Source of the DNA: Ailanthus altissimus
Taxonomy: Eukaryota; Streptophyta; Magnoliopsida; Sapindales; Simaroubaceae
Length of the DNA: 64,000 bases
Reading direction: 5' to 3'
Assembly: GCA_946807835.1 (NCBI GenBank)
Contig: OX327683.1
Location: 12,715,001-12,779,000, forward strand
Positions 23,986 to 36,499 of the stretch are shown here, piece by piece. Made by a program: the position numbers and the translations under genes. The notes under the pieces were generated by a model, which saw nothing but the letters and a program-made list of their open reading frames with translations, ran no database searches and was not told where the DNA came from. Position 1 is the stretch's first letter; each line of letters begins with the position of its first letter.

Positions 23986-24635
23986 ACAAGAATATCAAAG
24001 CAAAAGTATAAAAATATCATGATCAAAATCATCTCTTAAAACTAAATAAGAAAATAACACAAGTGATGCCCTGAGTTATTTTTCTTTCTCTTGTCTTGAT
24101 TGCCCAAGAGTTGATTCTTCAATCTTCAATCTTTAATAAAATTCACCTTGATCTCTTGGTTTGAATGTGTATTCGTTGCTTGCATTTTCTCCTTGTTAAA
24201 TCTCTCTATTTTTGCCTCAAAATATTGTTTTTGTTGCTAAGAGAAACCCTAGGCGCGAGGAACTTTGAATCCACCCCGAATAGGTGAGTTGAGAGGAGTA
24301 TTTAAACACTCGTACGGGCGCCGCGGCACTAGGCACACTCTTTAGGTGTCCGCAAGTCTTCGACGAGCGCTGTGACGCTGGGTGCTAAGCGCCGCAGCAC
24401 TCACTTGCTGTTTTGGGCACTGCGGCGCCCAACCACTTGTCTCCTACTTTCATCTTTCGAGTGTATTTCACTCCTTTCTTACCCGATTCGCTTTCCGTTT
24501 GTTCCTATACGTCACATTTTCCTTTACGCACCTATTTAAGATTAAAAACACAAATAAGTAGCCAAATATTGATGGATTAAAGCAAAAATCTCTAAGTTAG
24601 AGTGCTAGAATACTATTGTCATTATACTATTATTA
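23962..24635 (-). repeat. Athila-like 5' LTR, internally deleted (674 bp)
   Basis: Against the 1460-bp left LTR this copy jumps from GACCTAGCACAAG straight to AATATCAAAG. It lacks the part equivalent to about 13120-13836. The shared CAAG at both breakpoints suggests a microhomology deletion. The GC-rich word island is kept at about 24303-24425. Confidence 0.88.
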
Positions 24636-24640
24636 GTCAC

Positions 24641-26014
24641 ACCTATTTTCAAGAGTTGGCCTCAACACATCTTCCTGGTTCAAAAGCTACTATCCCTGTC
24701 TAGCCTTGTTGAATTGGGACTAGTTCCTTTCCTCCTTCCTTGCCTCAAACCTGAAGTGAGTTTTCATCTTTTTTGCTTCAAACTTTCCTTTCCCGTTTCC
24801 TCTTTTTTGGTTCATACGTTGTGTAAGAGGAGTTGAACCAAAGGTTCTTCCTTAGGCGGTTAGGAGCCTCTAAACCCTGAGAACGTTATGGGATGTTATT
24901 TGGTTATGGGAGAAGACGGGTGATGGGGCCCTTCTGGGGAGGGGCTCATCTTCGCCATCTACTGGTGATCGAGCCTGTGAGGATAGGGCTTCTCGGAGTC
25001 TAACTGTCTGAGAGACTGGTTCAAACTAGAGGGGTTCTTCTAGGGAACAGGCTTCCACTGAGATCAGCCACAAGACTCACCTACTGTCCAAACACCAAGC
25101 AGAGGGCAGGGCTCTCCGACTCGTCCATCAGCCCAAGTTACACAGGCCGGACGAGCCGCATCTTCATCTAGCTCCCTGAGGAGGGAAGGGTAGTCTTCCT
25201 ACGAGGGGCTCTCTCGAGTGTCCTCATTCATTCTGGTCCCGGAGGTCAGGGAGGACTTGGGCTTTTTGCTCCCAGTACTGCGGAAGCTAGAGAGGTATGT
25301 GACTTGCACCTGGGTGGGTTAAGCATCTTCTCTAGATCCTGCCATGGGCTTGAACGTTGCATTAGGGTCAACCTTTGACGTAAGTTGCATGATATCTAGT
25401 TTATTTCTCTTTTGTACATTTGCTTGCTCTGACCCTGCATGTTTTTGCAGTCCAATTTCCTTCTTTCTCGGTTTCGAGCCGAGATCATGGGTTTCGTGAC
25501 CCATGCACAGAAAATGGAGGATGACCTTACTCAATCTCGGGCTGAGACTCAGCGGGCGAGAAGGATCGCTGAGCAGCAGAGGAAGATGGCTGATGAGGCA
25601 GGGGCCAAACTAGAGGAGATGATGATGGCTAGGGCCGAGGTGGAGGCAGATTGTCTGAACTCGAGCATAAAAAATGGTTGGTCAAGCAGACGATGACGAA
25701 CTCTCTGGCGGTGGCGGGGGTCCAGGTTGGGGAGCTGACGTGCTAAAATGAAGAACTCGAAGCGCAGCTCAAAGGGAGAGGGAGCTGATTTAGCAGAGCT
25801 GGATCTCTCTAGTGGACCAGCTTGAGCAGCAGCAGAACTAGTGGTTTGTTGGTCATAATGAGGGCTTTCGTCAAGGCGCAATGGAATGATTTCAGAGGTC
25901 CATCGCCTTTTTTGAAAAGCACTACCCAGAGATTGACCTCCAATGGTTGTGGTCCTTAGCCACTATGGGCTCTTTCTATGAAGGGGAAACTTTCAGGGCC
26001 CATGATGATGATAC
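24641..26014 (+). pseudogene. Tat antisense ORF, middle segment (coiled coil)
   Basis: The frame resumes right after the Athila duplication (HLFSRVGLNTSSWFKSYYP) and soon meets a stop. A probable last-intron acceptor (TTTTTGCAG, ending 25450) precedes SNFLLSRFRAEIMGFVTHAQ, then KMEDDLTQSRAETQRARRIA and EQQRKMADEAGAKLEEMMMA. That stretch is an Ala/Glu/Arg-rich coiled coil typical of this class of ORF. It continues with one stop as FFEKHYPEIDLQWLWSLATM and FYEGETFRAHDDD, where copia B cuts it. Low AT content compared with neighbours marks this block. Confidence 0.6.
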
Positions 26015-28368
26015 TGTGAGTGATTTTAAACCTAGGGTGTATACATGTGGGTTTGTGTCTATCATTCAAATATAGCATATGTATCTCATACATACATACA
26101 TGTACAGCAGATGAGCAAAATATAAATTATTCAATGATAAACACAAATGAACTCTTACATGTTATCTCATATATGTAAAATACTTCAAGATTGAGAAATA
26201 GTACCTTATCAAGCCTTTGGTATATGGTCGAACCAGAGTACCAACCTTGAAGCAACTCATTCACAATTCTAGTTTCTTAACACGGTGGGCTTGAGAAAGC
26301 TAGAATAGTAGCTTTTTCAGCAAACGATTCAATTATTAAATTATTATTTCTACCTATTAGTATGGGTGATCGAAAATGGAAGAAAAAATGGAATAGATGT
26401 TTTTGCTCTCAACACTTGAGAGAATTTTCTAACACTTAGCATTTCAAAATTCTCTCTACCATTCTCACTAATCCATTGGCCTAATTTTCACTTAATCAAT
26501 AGAGGAATATATTGCTCTTTCATTTGTTTATTTTTCTTTCATTTTCTCACCTAATGGCATCCATTATGTTTGCCATTAGTGATTTGTTTATTATTATTTT
26601 TTATTTTCTCACCTAGTGGCATCCATTATCTAGGTCAATTTTTTCCATTAATATTTTGTTTATTATTATTTACAATAAACCAAATAAAATAAAATAAAAT
26701 AAAAAATTATTTAAATGAACTTGACCTTAATCTAGACTAAATGAGAAAACACTTTCTCATTATTAAGAAACATCTTAATGCCTACCATTAACAAATGCCA
26801 CTTATGTATACTTATCATATCATTTAATTAATATTATACAAATAATTTAATCATATTAAATCATGGTAGAAGCACATGCCAATTTAAATAAAAAAATTAA
26901 TTGTTTGATTACAATTTAAATAATAATATCATATATTATTATTATTATTATTTTATTCAACAAACATTTTAATGAATAAAATAATGAATTATTTGTCCAA
27001 CAAATAAGGTCAATTTGATAATTTCTAAATCAAACAATAATTAGCCAACATGTGCTATATGCCAACACCTCATTGGTTTACAACTAATTGTTAACTAAAT
27101 GATATACTTAACTCTTAAGTTTTGACACATGCATGAATGAAGGGAGACCGAAGTAAATGTCCGGTCTGCTGAAATTTTCTGGATCGAACTATTAAATTTG
27201 GTACGCTGCCCTAGTGCCCAATGAGTACACTTCATATTGCGGGACTCTCTAGGTCCACTCCTGATGTGTCAAATATAATTATTCTGTGAGTCCGAAATCG
27301 ATGTCCCACCACATGTCACGGATATTACAAATCAGTACAGTAGATCATACAAGTTGAAGTCATAGTGTATACGTATAATCCTTCCGCCAATCATATCTTG
27401 AAAGAGTATGGATATAGATCACTATACCGTCAAATCCATATGTGCTAATCTATGAACTTATCTCCAGACACGTATCTTAATAAATAATATATGCAAATAC
27501 TTTTATAATATTGTTTAACCTTGTAGGAAACTCTTTTCCTATGTTTGTTGCTTATGGCTATAAGACTTTCTAAGATACAGTCTCTGAGCATCTAGATATA
27601 TATAACTTATCTATATGAGCTGACGGATTCCATATCTGTACACACCGGACTCTATAAGCATCAGATCATACCTAGCGGTCATATTATGAAGGTCTGTGAC
27701 ATGCATGGAACCAAAGTATGATGGATCACTTACAACCCCACCGTGGTACGCAGGTCAAAGGACCATGTATACTACTTAACTTGAGAGAACCTTCTATTGA
27801 CGGCTTCATGGGATGTCTATTGGGGTCCTCGTTGAGTCTGTTTAATATTCAGTCCTTAATGAACACCTGCATACTATACAAACTCCCAGTAAGCCCATGG
27901 TCAACTAAGAACACCCATCTAGACTATCTAGGTATAATATACACTGGTCTATGAAAAAGGATTCCATCGACAGATCTGCATCGGGGAATTAAGACCAGGA
28001 ACATATAATTTGAGAATAGACTTACACAATAACATTTTTTATCACCTATTGCAACTATATTATTACTAATGTATTCTCAGGTCTTTGTACCATCACAGAT
28101 AAGATACTAACACTTAGACTTCACTGATTAATATAACATGCTAGCTCTTTAGCATTTATAGTTTTAAGTGATGTTAACTCTTAGCATTGATCTAAACTTA
28201 TTTAGACCAAATCTGAATCCTTTTAGATCATATAATGTTTGTAGCATTACTAGTATTGAACCATTTAATAATAGTAATTAGCGATTTAACAAATAATGAA
28301 TTGGATAAATATTATAAAATAAAATATTCATACAACAATGGGATGGCACGTGAGCACAAATCTCAACA
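26015..28368 (-). repeat. Copia B 3' LTR (2354 bp)
   Basis: Ends TGTGAGTGATTTTAAACC... and ...ACAAATCTCAACA. A purine tract (minus strand AAGTAGGAGTT) adjoins the inner end. It contains a TTA microsatellite at about 26930-26955 and a plus-strand ORF (27718-27954) conserved in the other LTR. Confidence 0.92.
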
Positions 28369-31300
28369 AACTCCTACTTGCTCTAGTGCCATTCATAGTG
28401 GTATCTAATACTCATAGACTTTATGTGTTTCTCAAACACCTTTTGAGTTAAGGCCTTAGTCAGTGGGTCTGCTACATTATTTATAGAGTCAACTCTACAA
28501 ATTATTACATTTCTCTTAGCCAAAATTTCTCTAGTTATGTGGTATTTCCTCTCCACATGCTTAGATCTCTAGTGTGCTCTTGGCTCTTTTGCTTGTGCAA
28601 TGGCTCCGTTGTTATTGCAAAATAAAAGGATAGGAGCCATCGAGCTTGGGACAATCCCAAGTTCGGTGACAAACTTGCATATCCACACTGCTTCCTCTGC
28701 TGCCTCAGAGGCTGTAATATATTCCGCTTCTATTATTGACTCAGCTATGGATCTCTATTTAGTGCTCTTCCAACTCACTGCAGTACCGATGAGGATAAAT
28801 ACATATCCAAATATAGACTTTCTATCATCTGGATCAGACTAAAAGTCTGAATCTGTGTATCCTCTAACCTGCAAATCACTTTCTCCATAAATGAGAAACT
28901 TGTCCTTTGTACCCTTAAGGTATTTAAGGATATATTTGACCATCATCCAATGGCTGTCACTTGGATCAGATTGATATCGGGTAGTAGCACTTACAGCCAT
29001 ACTGATGTCAGATCTTGTGCACATTATAGCATACATCAGGCTACCTACTACTGATGTATATAGCATCTTAGACATTCTAACTCTTTCATCTTCCATCTGA
29101 GGAGACATTCTCCTCAAAAGATAAATACTATATCTGAAAGGTACATTAGCTGTCTTACAGTTAGTAAAGTTATACCTTTCTAGGACACTATCGATGTATG
29201 ATGATTGGGAGAGTCCTATCAGCTTCCTAACTCTATTTCTATAAAGCTTTATACCCAGTATATAGGAAGCCTCTCCCAAGTCTTTCATAGAGAAGTTTTG
29301 GTTAAATAACTCTTAACTGATTGTAACATACTGATATCATTACCAATGATCAGTATGTCATCCACATAGAGAATTAAGAAGACAATCATATTCCTACTAA
29401 AACGAAGGTTCCAACTTTAGGAAGCCTGCTTAAGCCCATAAATGGACTTCTTCAGTTTGTACACTAGACTTGTGGATTGGTTGGATGCAAAATCTTCAGG
29501 TTGTTCCATGTATATCTCTTCCTTGAGATATCCATTCAGGAATGTTATCTTTACATCTATCTGTCATATCTCATAGTCATAATATGCAGCAATAGCCAAT
29601 AAAATTTGTATTGAGTTCAACATCGCTACTGATGCAAAGGTTTCCTCATAATCGATCCTAGATAATTGAGAATAACCTTTTGCAACCAGTCGGGCTTTAA
29701 AGGTATCTACCTTTCCATCGAGCCCACGCTTTCACTTGTAAATTCATTTCCAACCAATATGAACTATTCCTTCGGAAAGCTCAACTAAGTCTCAGAACTG
29801 ATTGTGATGAATTGAGTTAATTTCGAATTTTATAGCTTCTTGCCACTTTTCCGAGTCGATGTTTAACATTGCATCTTTATAGGTTAAAGGATCATTTTCT
29901 TCCATTAAGAAAACTCTAAGTGCACCTTCAAGCATCTGACCATACCTAGTAGGTGGAATAGACATCCTTTCATATCTGCGTAGAGGGTGTGTTAAAGGTA
30001 TTTCGTTCAATTGATTTTGAGGTTTCATCTCGGGTTCATATTCGCTTTGATTAGCTTCATCAAGCATAATCTTTCTACAACCTCCACGATCCATAAGAAA
30101 CTTTTTCTCAACAGAAGTGGCATATCGAGAAATCAACAAATTTCACTCCTTGAGATCATAGAATTAGTATCCCATTGAATTCTTGGGATATCTAATGAAC
30201 TGGTACTTGTACCCCTTATGTGCAAGTTTATCCTGTCGCATAACATTTACGTAAGCAGGATAGCCCCAATCTTAAAGTATTTAAGACTTGGTTTCTTTTC
30301 ATTCAACATCTTATATGGAGTGGTTGGAACAGCTTTAGATGGAATTCTGTTCAATATATGAGTAGCAGTTTTCAGAGCATAACCCCAAAGATATTCATGT
30401 ATATCAGTGAACCTCATCATCGATCGGTTCATATCCAATAATGTCTGATTCCTCCTCTCTTATACACCATTGTGTTGCGGAGTACCTAGAGGGCTATACT
30501 GAGCCAAAATCCCATTATCCTTTAAATAATCAAAGAATTTACTGCTCATGTACTCACTATCTCAATCTGATCGAAGGCATTTGACATACATCCCAGTTTG
30601 TTTCTTTACCTCAAGTCTGAACTTTTTAAACTTTTTAAAAGTTTTTTACTTGTGTTTCATAAGAAACGTATACCCGTATCATGACAAATCATCGATAAAG
30701 GTAACAAAGTATCAAAATCCACCAATTGCAACGTGATTCATTGAACCGCATACATCACTTGTATTAGTTTTAATAAATCAGTGGCACGATGTCCAACACC
30801 AATAAATGAAGATTTAATCATTTTTTCTTGAATATAAGATTCACAAACTGTGTAAGGTTCTATGATCAGATCAGGTATCCGACCATCCTTAACCAAACGG
30901 TTTAGGCATCTCACACCTATATGACCCAATCTTATGTGCCACAATTCAATATCATTTAAAGCTTGTCCACTATTACTAGTGCTACCCTGTATATTCATGA
31001 CATTTCTCGTTGTATCCAAAATATAATGCCTATTAATTAACTGACACTCAGCTAATAAAATATCAAATATATCACATAAATATAAAGAACGGTTCTTAAT
31101 ATACATATGATACCCTTCAGTATCAAGTACAGGAAGAGAGATAATCTGTCTGATCATAGAAGACACAAAATAACAATTATGAAGTACAACAGTTTTATTA
31201 CAATAGAGAATCAAATCATAATGTCCTATAGCCTCGACCCGTTGGAGATCACTATTTCCTACTCGAAGCTGTACCTCTCCCGGTTGTAGCAATTTAACTT

Positions 31301-31440
31301 CCTTCAAACCCTACAATATATTGCAGATGTGAGAAAGACTTACGGTATCTAATACCCAGTCAATACTAGCATCAAATACTAAAGAAATGACAATAATGGG
31401 AAATATAATACCTGAGGAAGTCTTCTTCACAATAGCAAGG
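28369..31440 (-). pseudogene. Copia B pol: protease end, integrase, RT, RNase H
   Basis: The protease box reads VLDTVSLSHIC with Val in place of the active-site Gly (near 31350). The pre-integrase block is LWHIRLGHIGVRCLNRLVK (near 30935). Integrase C-terminal and linker parts follow at 30247-30438 (EYLWGYALKTATHILNRIPS) and 29792-30139 (WQEAIKFEINSI). RT has MIVFLILYVDDILIIGND near 29350, the only intact catalytic box among the elements here. RNase H runs at 28839-29288 (MKDLGEASYILGIKLYRN, RSDISMAVSATTRYQSDPS). At least six stops or frame changes interrupt the polyprotein. Confidence 0.87.
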
Positions 31441-31460
31441 TATTTGGGGTAGTTGTGTTT

Positions 31461-32255
31461 TCAGTGCCCATCTTGACCGCAATGAAAGCATTTGCCTTTC
31501 TCTTTCGGTTTCTCCAGTGGCTTGGATATTTGTCGCCGCTGAAGACTCACCTTGGGTGTCTGCCTCACCTTTCTTTTCTTCTTCCCTTTGAACTTTACAG
31601 AATCCCTCAATGTCAAAGATGAAGCACCATGAATAAGGAGGACCGATCCTCTTTTATGCATGTCCTCATCTACTGTCTTTACCATATTATGAAGATCAGC
31701 ATAAGTATGAGTCATTCCTTACATATTGAAGTTCATGATGAACTGTGCATATGACCTAGGCAGCTATTGATGAATCAAATTGTTCCTCAAGCTATTACTC
31801 AAGGAGATGTCCATAGACTCAATCCTCTCAATTAATCCTATCATCTTGAGAATATAAGGACTCACTAGACTGCCTTCAAGGAGCTTTACCTGAAACAGCG
31901 CTTTGGCGACCCTATAGTTCTTAACTTAAGGTCGGTCACCAAAAAGCTCATTGAGATGAAGCATAATACTGCTGGCATTGTCTATGCAGATATGCTCCAT
32001 TTGTAGCTCAGTGGTAATTAAGGCGAGGATGTACGATTTAACTTTTATATCATCATCAAACTATTTCTGATATGTCACCTTTTCTTCCTCGGTGGCATCC
32101 TTAAAAACACCTCTAGGCATCTTTTGGTCAATAACATATCCTAGTCTTTTTGAATCCAGAATAATTCTAAGATTCATGTACCAGTCAGAGAAATTCTCAG
32201 CACCTTTGAGTTGGTGTGCATCTAGTATACACACCAAGGGATTTGAAGATGTCAT
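31461..32255 (-). pseudogene. Copia B gag
   Basis: Gag starts at 32255 (MTSSNPLVCILDAHQLKGAE), runs through NFSDWYMNLRIILDSKRLGY, and after a stop continues VKSYILALITTELQMEH. A zinc knuckle (KCFHCGQDGH, next codon a stop, then a Tyr where the fourth ligand Cys is expected) ends the protein near 31480. Three further in-frame stops separate the segments. Confidence 0.85.
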
Positions 32256-33106
32256 CCTACCTTATACAAGTCAAATAAAATAACATTAAGAGATGTAAGA
32301 AAAAAATATCATTAAATCGCTAATAATACATTTTAAATCATAGGTATAACATTTATACATTTTTTAATTTAAAATATCCGCCCACTGTGTTACATAATCC
32401 CTATAATCTCTCAAAATGGGATAATGACAATTTAAATTATTTTAAACTATAAAGCGAGAAGTGGACCCTATTGACATTTTACTCGGGCCGCACACTATAG
32501 TGACCTAGGCCTTTGTAAATCCAACAGATAGACAACTCTTGTCAATTACTTCTCATACAACTCCTAATCCTAAATACACCTTACCCGTATACTGTAGTCT
32601 AGGGCAAGTATATTCTAGATTAACTTGTTAATAATCAAATTTATACTATCAATACTACCCGCACACTGTAGCGATCTAGGGTAATGCTTTTGCATATTTT
32701 TGTCTCATCTCATGTTTAACTGGCATAGTTCAAGTTCAACCGACCAAGCCCCTCACACTGTAATGATATTAGAAAAAGACCGACGTGACTTGTCTAACAC
32801 CGTATTAACAAGACAGATCATGTATAACATTATCTCATAATGAAATATAATTTAATCTGATTAAAATAGATTTATTATTTATTATTATTATTATAATAAT
32901 ATTAAACTAGGTCTCACTTCATAATGAGGTGATCCTCAATCATTCATTTATTTCTATGCAAACACAACTAACCTCCAACAGTAGGGCTCCCATTATGATT
33001 ACTAGTACAAATAAATAATTCTGATTTATAATGCAGACCGATAACTCTTATCACTACATTTTATAAAACCCCACATGCATATTTAAATATTACTTTTTTG
33101 AAATAC
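32256..33106 (-). other. Copia B leader, unique part
   Basis: AT-rich leader between the triplicated primer-binding block and gag. It contains four short repeated 'CACTGTAG/CACACTGTA' phrases (32390, 32490, 32595, 32655, 32755) at irregular spacing. I see no coding signal. Confidence 0.5.
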
Positions 33107-33832
33107 TGTTCACAAATAATGTTTAAAAAATACTGTACATATGAACATTGATCCAGCGTCGCGCGCTGGAAGCAGAACCTCCGCGCTGAGGCACCCAATC
33201 AGTGGCACTGCGGTGCTGGGGTATCCCTTTTGTTCTGTTCATGGTTTTCAACACTTGAAACACTCCAACTAAGCCCAAGAACACTTCTAAATACCAATTC
33301 ACTCTCAAATACATCCAATTGGCACCACAAAACGCTCTGATACCATATTGTTCACAAATAATGTTTAAAAAATACTGTACATATGAACATTGATCCAGCG
33401 TCGCGCGCTGGAAGCAGAACCTCCGCGCTGCGACACCCAATCAGTGGCACTACGGCGCTGGGGTATCCCTTTTGTTCTGTTCATGGTTTTCAACACTTGA
33501 AACACTCCAACTAAGCCCAAGAACACTTCTAAATACCAATTCGCTCTCAAATACATCCAATTGGCACCACAAAACGCTCTGATACCATATTGTTCACAAA
33601 TAATGTTTAAAAAATACTGTACATATGAACATTGATCCAGCGTCGCGCGCTGAAAGCAGAACCTCCGCGCTGCGGCACCCAATCAGTGGCACTACGGCGC
33701 TGGGGTATCCCTTTTGTTCTGTTCATGGTTTTCAACACTTGAAACACTCCAACTAAGCCCAAGAACACTTCTAAATACCAATTCGCTCTCAAATACATCC
33801 AATTGGCACCACAAAACGCTCTGATACCATAT
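33107..33832 (-). repeat. Three tandem 242-bp leader units, each with a primer-binding site
   Basis: Units start with TGTTCACAAATAATG at 33107, 33349 and 33591, an exact 242-bp spacing. Each unit ends GCTCTGATACCATAT, so on the minus strand each holds a tRNA-Met site TGGTATCAGAGC. The 5' LTR begins at 33833, exactly one further period on, with TGTGAGTG in place of TGTTCAC. The copies are almost identical. Only the site next to the LTR is in the canonical position. Confidence 0.95.
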
Positions 33833-36231
33833 TGTGAGTGATTTTAAACCTAGGGTGTAGGTATGTGGGTTTGTGACTATCATTCAAATATAGCATATGT
33901 ATCACATACATACATACATGCACAGCAGATGAGCAAAATATAAATTACTCAATGATAAACACAAATGAACTCTTACATGTTATCTCATATATGTAAAATA
34001 CTTCAAGATTGAGAAATAGTACATTGTCAAGCCTTTGGTATATGGTCGAACCGGAGTACCAGCCTTGAAGCAACTCGTTCACAATTCTAATTTCTTAACA
34101 CGGTGGGCTTGAGGAAGCTAGAATAGTAGTTTTTTCAGGAAATGATTTAATTCTTAAATCATTATTTCTACCTTATAGTATGGGTGATCGAAAATGGAAA
34201 AAAAAAATGGAATAGATATTTTTGCTCTCAACATTTGAGAGAATTTTTTAACACTTAGTATTTCAAAATTCTCTTTACCATTCCCACTAATCCCTTGGCC
34301 TAATTTTCACTTAATCGATTGAGCAATATATTGCTCTTTCATTTTTTTTTTTCATTTTCTCACCTAATGGCATTCATTATGTTTGCCATTAGTGTTTTGT
34401 TTATTATTATCTTTCATTTTCTCACCTAATGGCATCCATTATGTTTGCCATTAGTGCTTTTTTTTTTTTCTCACCTAATGGCATCTATTATCTAAGTCAA
34501 TATTTGTCATTAATATTTTGTTTATTATTATGTACAATAAACCAAATGAAAACAAAATAAAATGAAAAATTATTTAAATGAACTTGGCCTTAAACTAGGC
34601 CAACTGAGAAAACACTTTCTCATTATTAAGAAACATCTTAAAGCCTACAATTAACAAATGCCACCCATTTATACTTATCATATCATTTAATTAATATTAA
34701 ACAAATAATTTAATCATATTAAATCATGGTAGAAACACATGCCAATTTAATTAAAAAATTAATTGTTTGATTATAATTTAAATAATAATATCATGTATTA
34801 TTATTATTATTATTATTTTATTCAACAAACATTTTAATGAATAAAATAATGATATTATTTGTCTAACAAATAAGGTCAATTTGGTAATTTTTAAATCAAA
34901 CAATAATTAGCTAACATGTGCCATGTGTCAACACCTCATTGGGCAACAACTAATTGTTAATTAATTACCGTACTTAACTCTTAAGTTTTGACATGTGCAC
35001 GAATAGAGGGAGACCGAAGTAAATGTCCGGTCTGCTGAAATTGTTTGGATCGAACTATTCAATTCGGTACGCTGGCCCAGTGCCCAACGAGTACACTTCA
35101 TATTGCGAGACTATCTAGGTCCACTCTTGATGTGTCAAATATAATTATTCTGTAGTCCGAGATCGATGTCCCATGCACACGTCACGAATATTACAAATCG
35201 GTACAGTAGATCATACAAGTTGAGGTCATAACGTATACGTATAATCCTTCATATCCTGGAAGAGTATGGATATAGATCACTATACCATCAAATCCCTATT
35301 TGCTCATCTATGAACATATCTCCAGACATGTATCTTAATAAACAATATATGTAAATATGTTTACAATATTGTTTAACCCTGTAGGAATCTCTTTTTCTAG
35401 GTTTGTTGCTTATGGCTATAAGACTTTCTAAGATACAGTCTCTGAGCATTTAGATATATATAACTCATCCATGTGAGCTGACAAATTCTATATCTGTATA
35501 CACCGGACTCTATAAGTATCAGACCATACCTAGCGATCACATTATGAAAGGTCTGTGACATGCGTGGAATCAAAGTATGATGAATCACTTACAACCCCAC
35601 CGTGATACTCAGGTCAAAGGACCACGTATACTACTTAACTCAAGAGAACCTTCCATTGACGACTTCATCGGATGTCTATTGGGGTCCTCGTTGAGTCTGT
35701 TTAGTATTCAGTCCTTAATGAACACCTGCATACTATACAAACTTCTAGTAAGTTCATGGTTAGCTAAGAACAACCATCTAGACTATCTAGGATATACATT
35801 GGTCTATGAAAAAGGATTCCACCGACAGATCTGCATCGGTGAATTAAGACCAGGAACATATAATTTGAGAATAGACTTGCACAATAATATTTTTTAGCAC
35901 CTATTGCAACGCTTGCAACTATATTATTACTAATGTATTCTCAGGTCTTTGTACAGTCATAGTTAAGATTCTAACAGTTAGGCTTCGCTGATTAATATAA
36001 ATGTTAACTCTTTAGCATTTATAGTTTTCAGTGATGTTAACTCTTAACATTGATCAAAATGTTTTTAGACCAAATCTGAACCCTTTCAAATCATATAATG
36101 TTTGTAGCGTCACAAGCATTGAACCATTTAATAATAGTAATTAGTGATTTAACAAATAATGAACTGGATAAATATTATAAAATAAAATATTCATACAACA
36201 ATGGGATGGCATATGAGCACAAATCCCAACA
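33833..36231 (-). repeat. Copia B 5' LTR (2399 bp)
   Basis: Near-full-length match to the left LTR with scattered substitutions and small indels, for example a longer TTA microsatellite at about 34796-34820 and an extra CACCTAATGGCA block near 34425-34480. A plus-strand ORF (35577-35897) corresponds to that at 27718 in the other LTR. Confidence 0.93.
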
Positions 36232-36499
36232 GATGCGCTGGTGCTGTTGACGCTGATGGTGATGACCCATCGGGCTAATGTGCTTGCCCTTGTTGAGAGT
36301 ACCGCAGTTGCGAATGGCGGTGAGGTTACCCCTCTTGCCAACTAGGGGCAAACTAGCAGCACTACCCCCATTGAGCCACAGGGAATTGTAGATGTTCCGG
36401 CTGACCCGCCCGTTGTTGTAGCTCCTCCTATCGGTAATGTTTCTAAAGCCGTTCCCGTCGTAGACTTAGACATGCCTGACACCGCTCCTACAGCCTGAA
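36232..36499 (+). pseudogene. Tat antisense ORF, C-terminal segment
   Basis: This continues the frame of 25981-26014 after copia B is removed (ALVLLTLMVMTHRANVLALV). One stop (TPLAN*) follows, then VDVPADPPVVVAPPIGN and VVDLDMPDTAPTA before TGA at 36497-36499. Pro/Val-rich tails ending in VVDLD-like text are typical of this ORF class. A 3' UTR-like stretch with FFF-type T-rich sequence follows. Confidence 0.6.

Larger units (their letters stand above)
13092..24635 (-). mobile_element. Athila-like Ty3/gypsy element nested in the Tat antisense ORF
   Basis: A GTCAC target duplication flanks it exactly (13087-13091 and 24636-24640). The left LTR starts TGATGTCTAATTTAATGACC and the right one ends ...CTATTATTA, a CA-to-TA change. 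Element sense is minus: primer-binding sites for tRNA-Asp (TGGCACCGTTGTCGGGGA) sit at the right and a polypurine tract (AAGTTTGGGGGTATT) sits at the left LTR. Gag, protease, RT, RNase H and integrase follow in gypsy order, then a further ORF in the env-like position. The gag and protease sequences and the tRNA-Asp primer type fit the Athila lineage. All ORFs carry stops. Confidence 0.9.
26015..36231 (-). mobile_element. Ty1/copia LTR retrotransposon B nested in the Tat antisense ORF
   Basis: Two full-length LTRs of about 2.35 and 2.40 kb share the ends TGTGAGTG... and ...CAACA on the plus strand. They flank minus-strand gag, protease, integrase, RT and RNase H in copia order. Target duplication is GATAC at 26010-26014 and GATGC at 36232-36236, one mismatch. 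Excision restores the host frame (HDDD|ALVLL). It keeps an intact YVDD box, but gag and pol carry stops. LTRs this long are unusual for copia elements. Confidence 0.93.

Noticed and set aside
25549..25881. 110-codon minus-strand ORF opposite the coiled-coil segment
   Set aside because: It is the mirror reading of a codon-biased, GC-rich plus-strand coding block (25439-25900). Its translation has no recognisable domain.
33123..33682. Minus-strand ORFs of about 105 codons with near-identical sequences in the copia B leader
   Set aside because: They arise because the 242-bp unit is repeated and run across unit borders. The period is not a multiple of three and there is no family resemblance.
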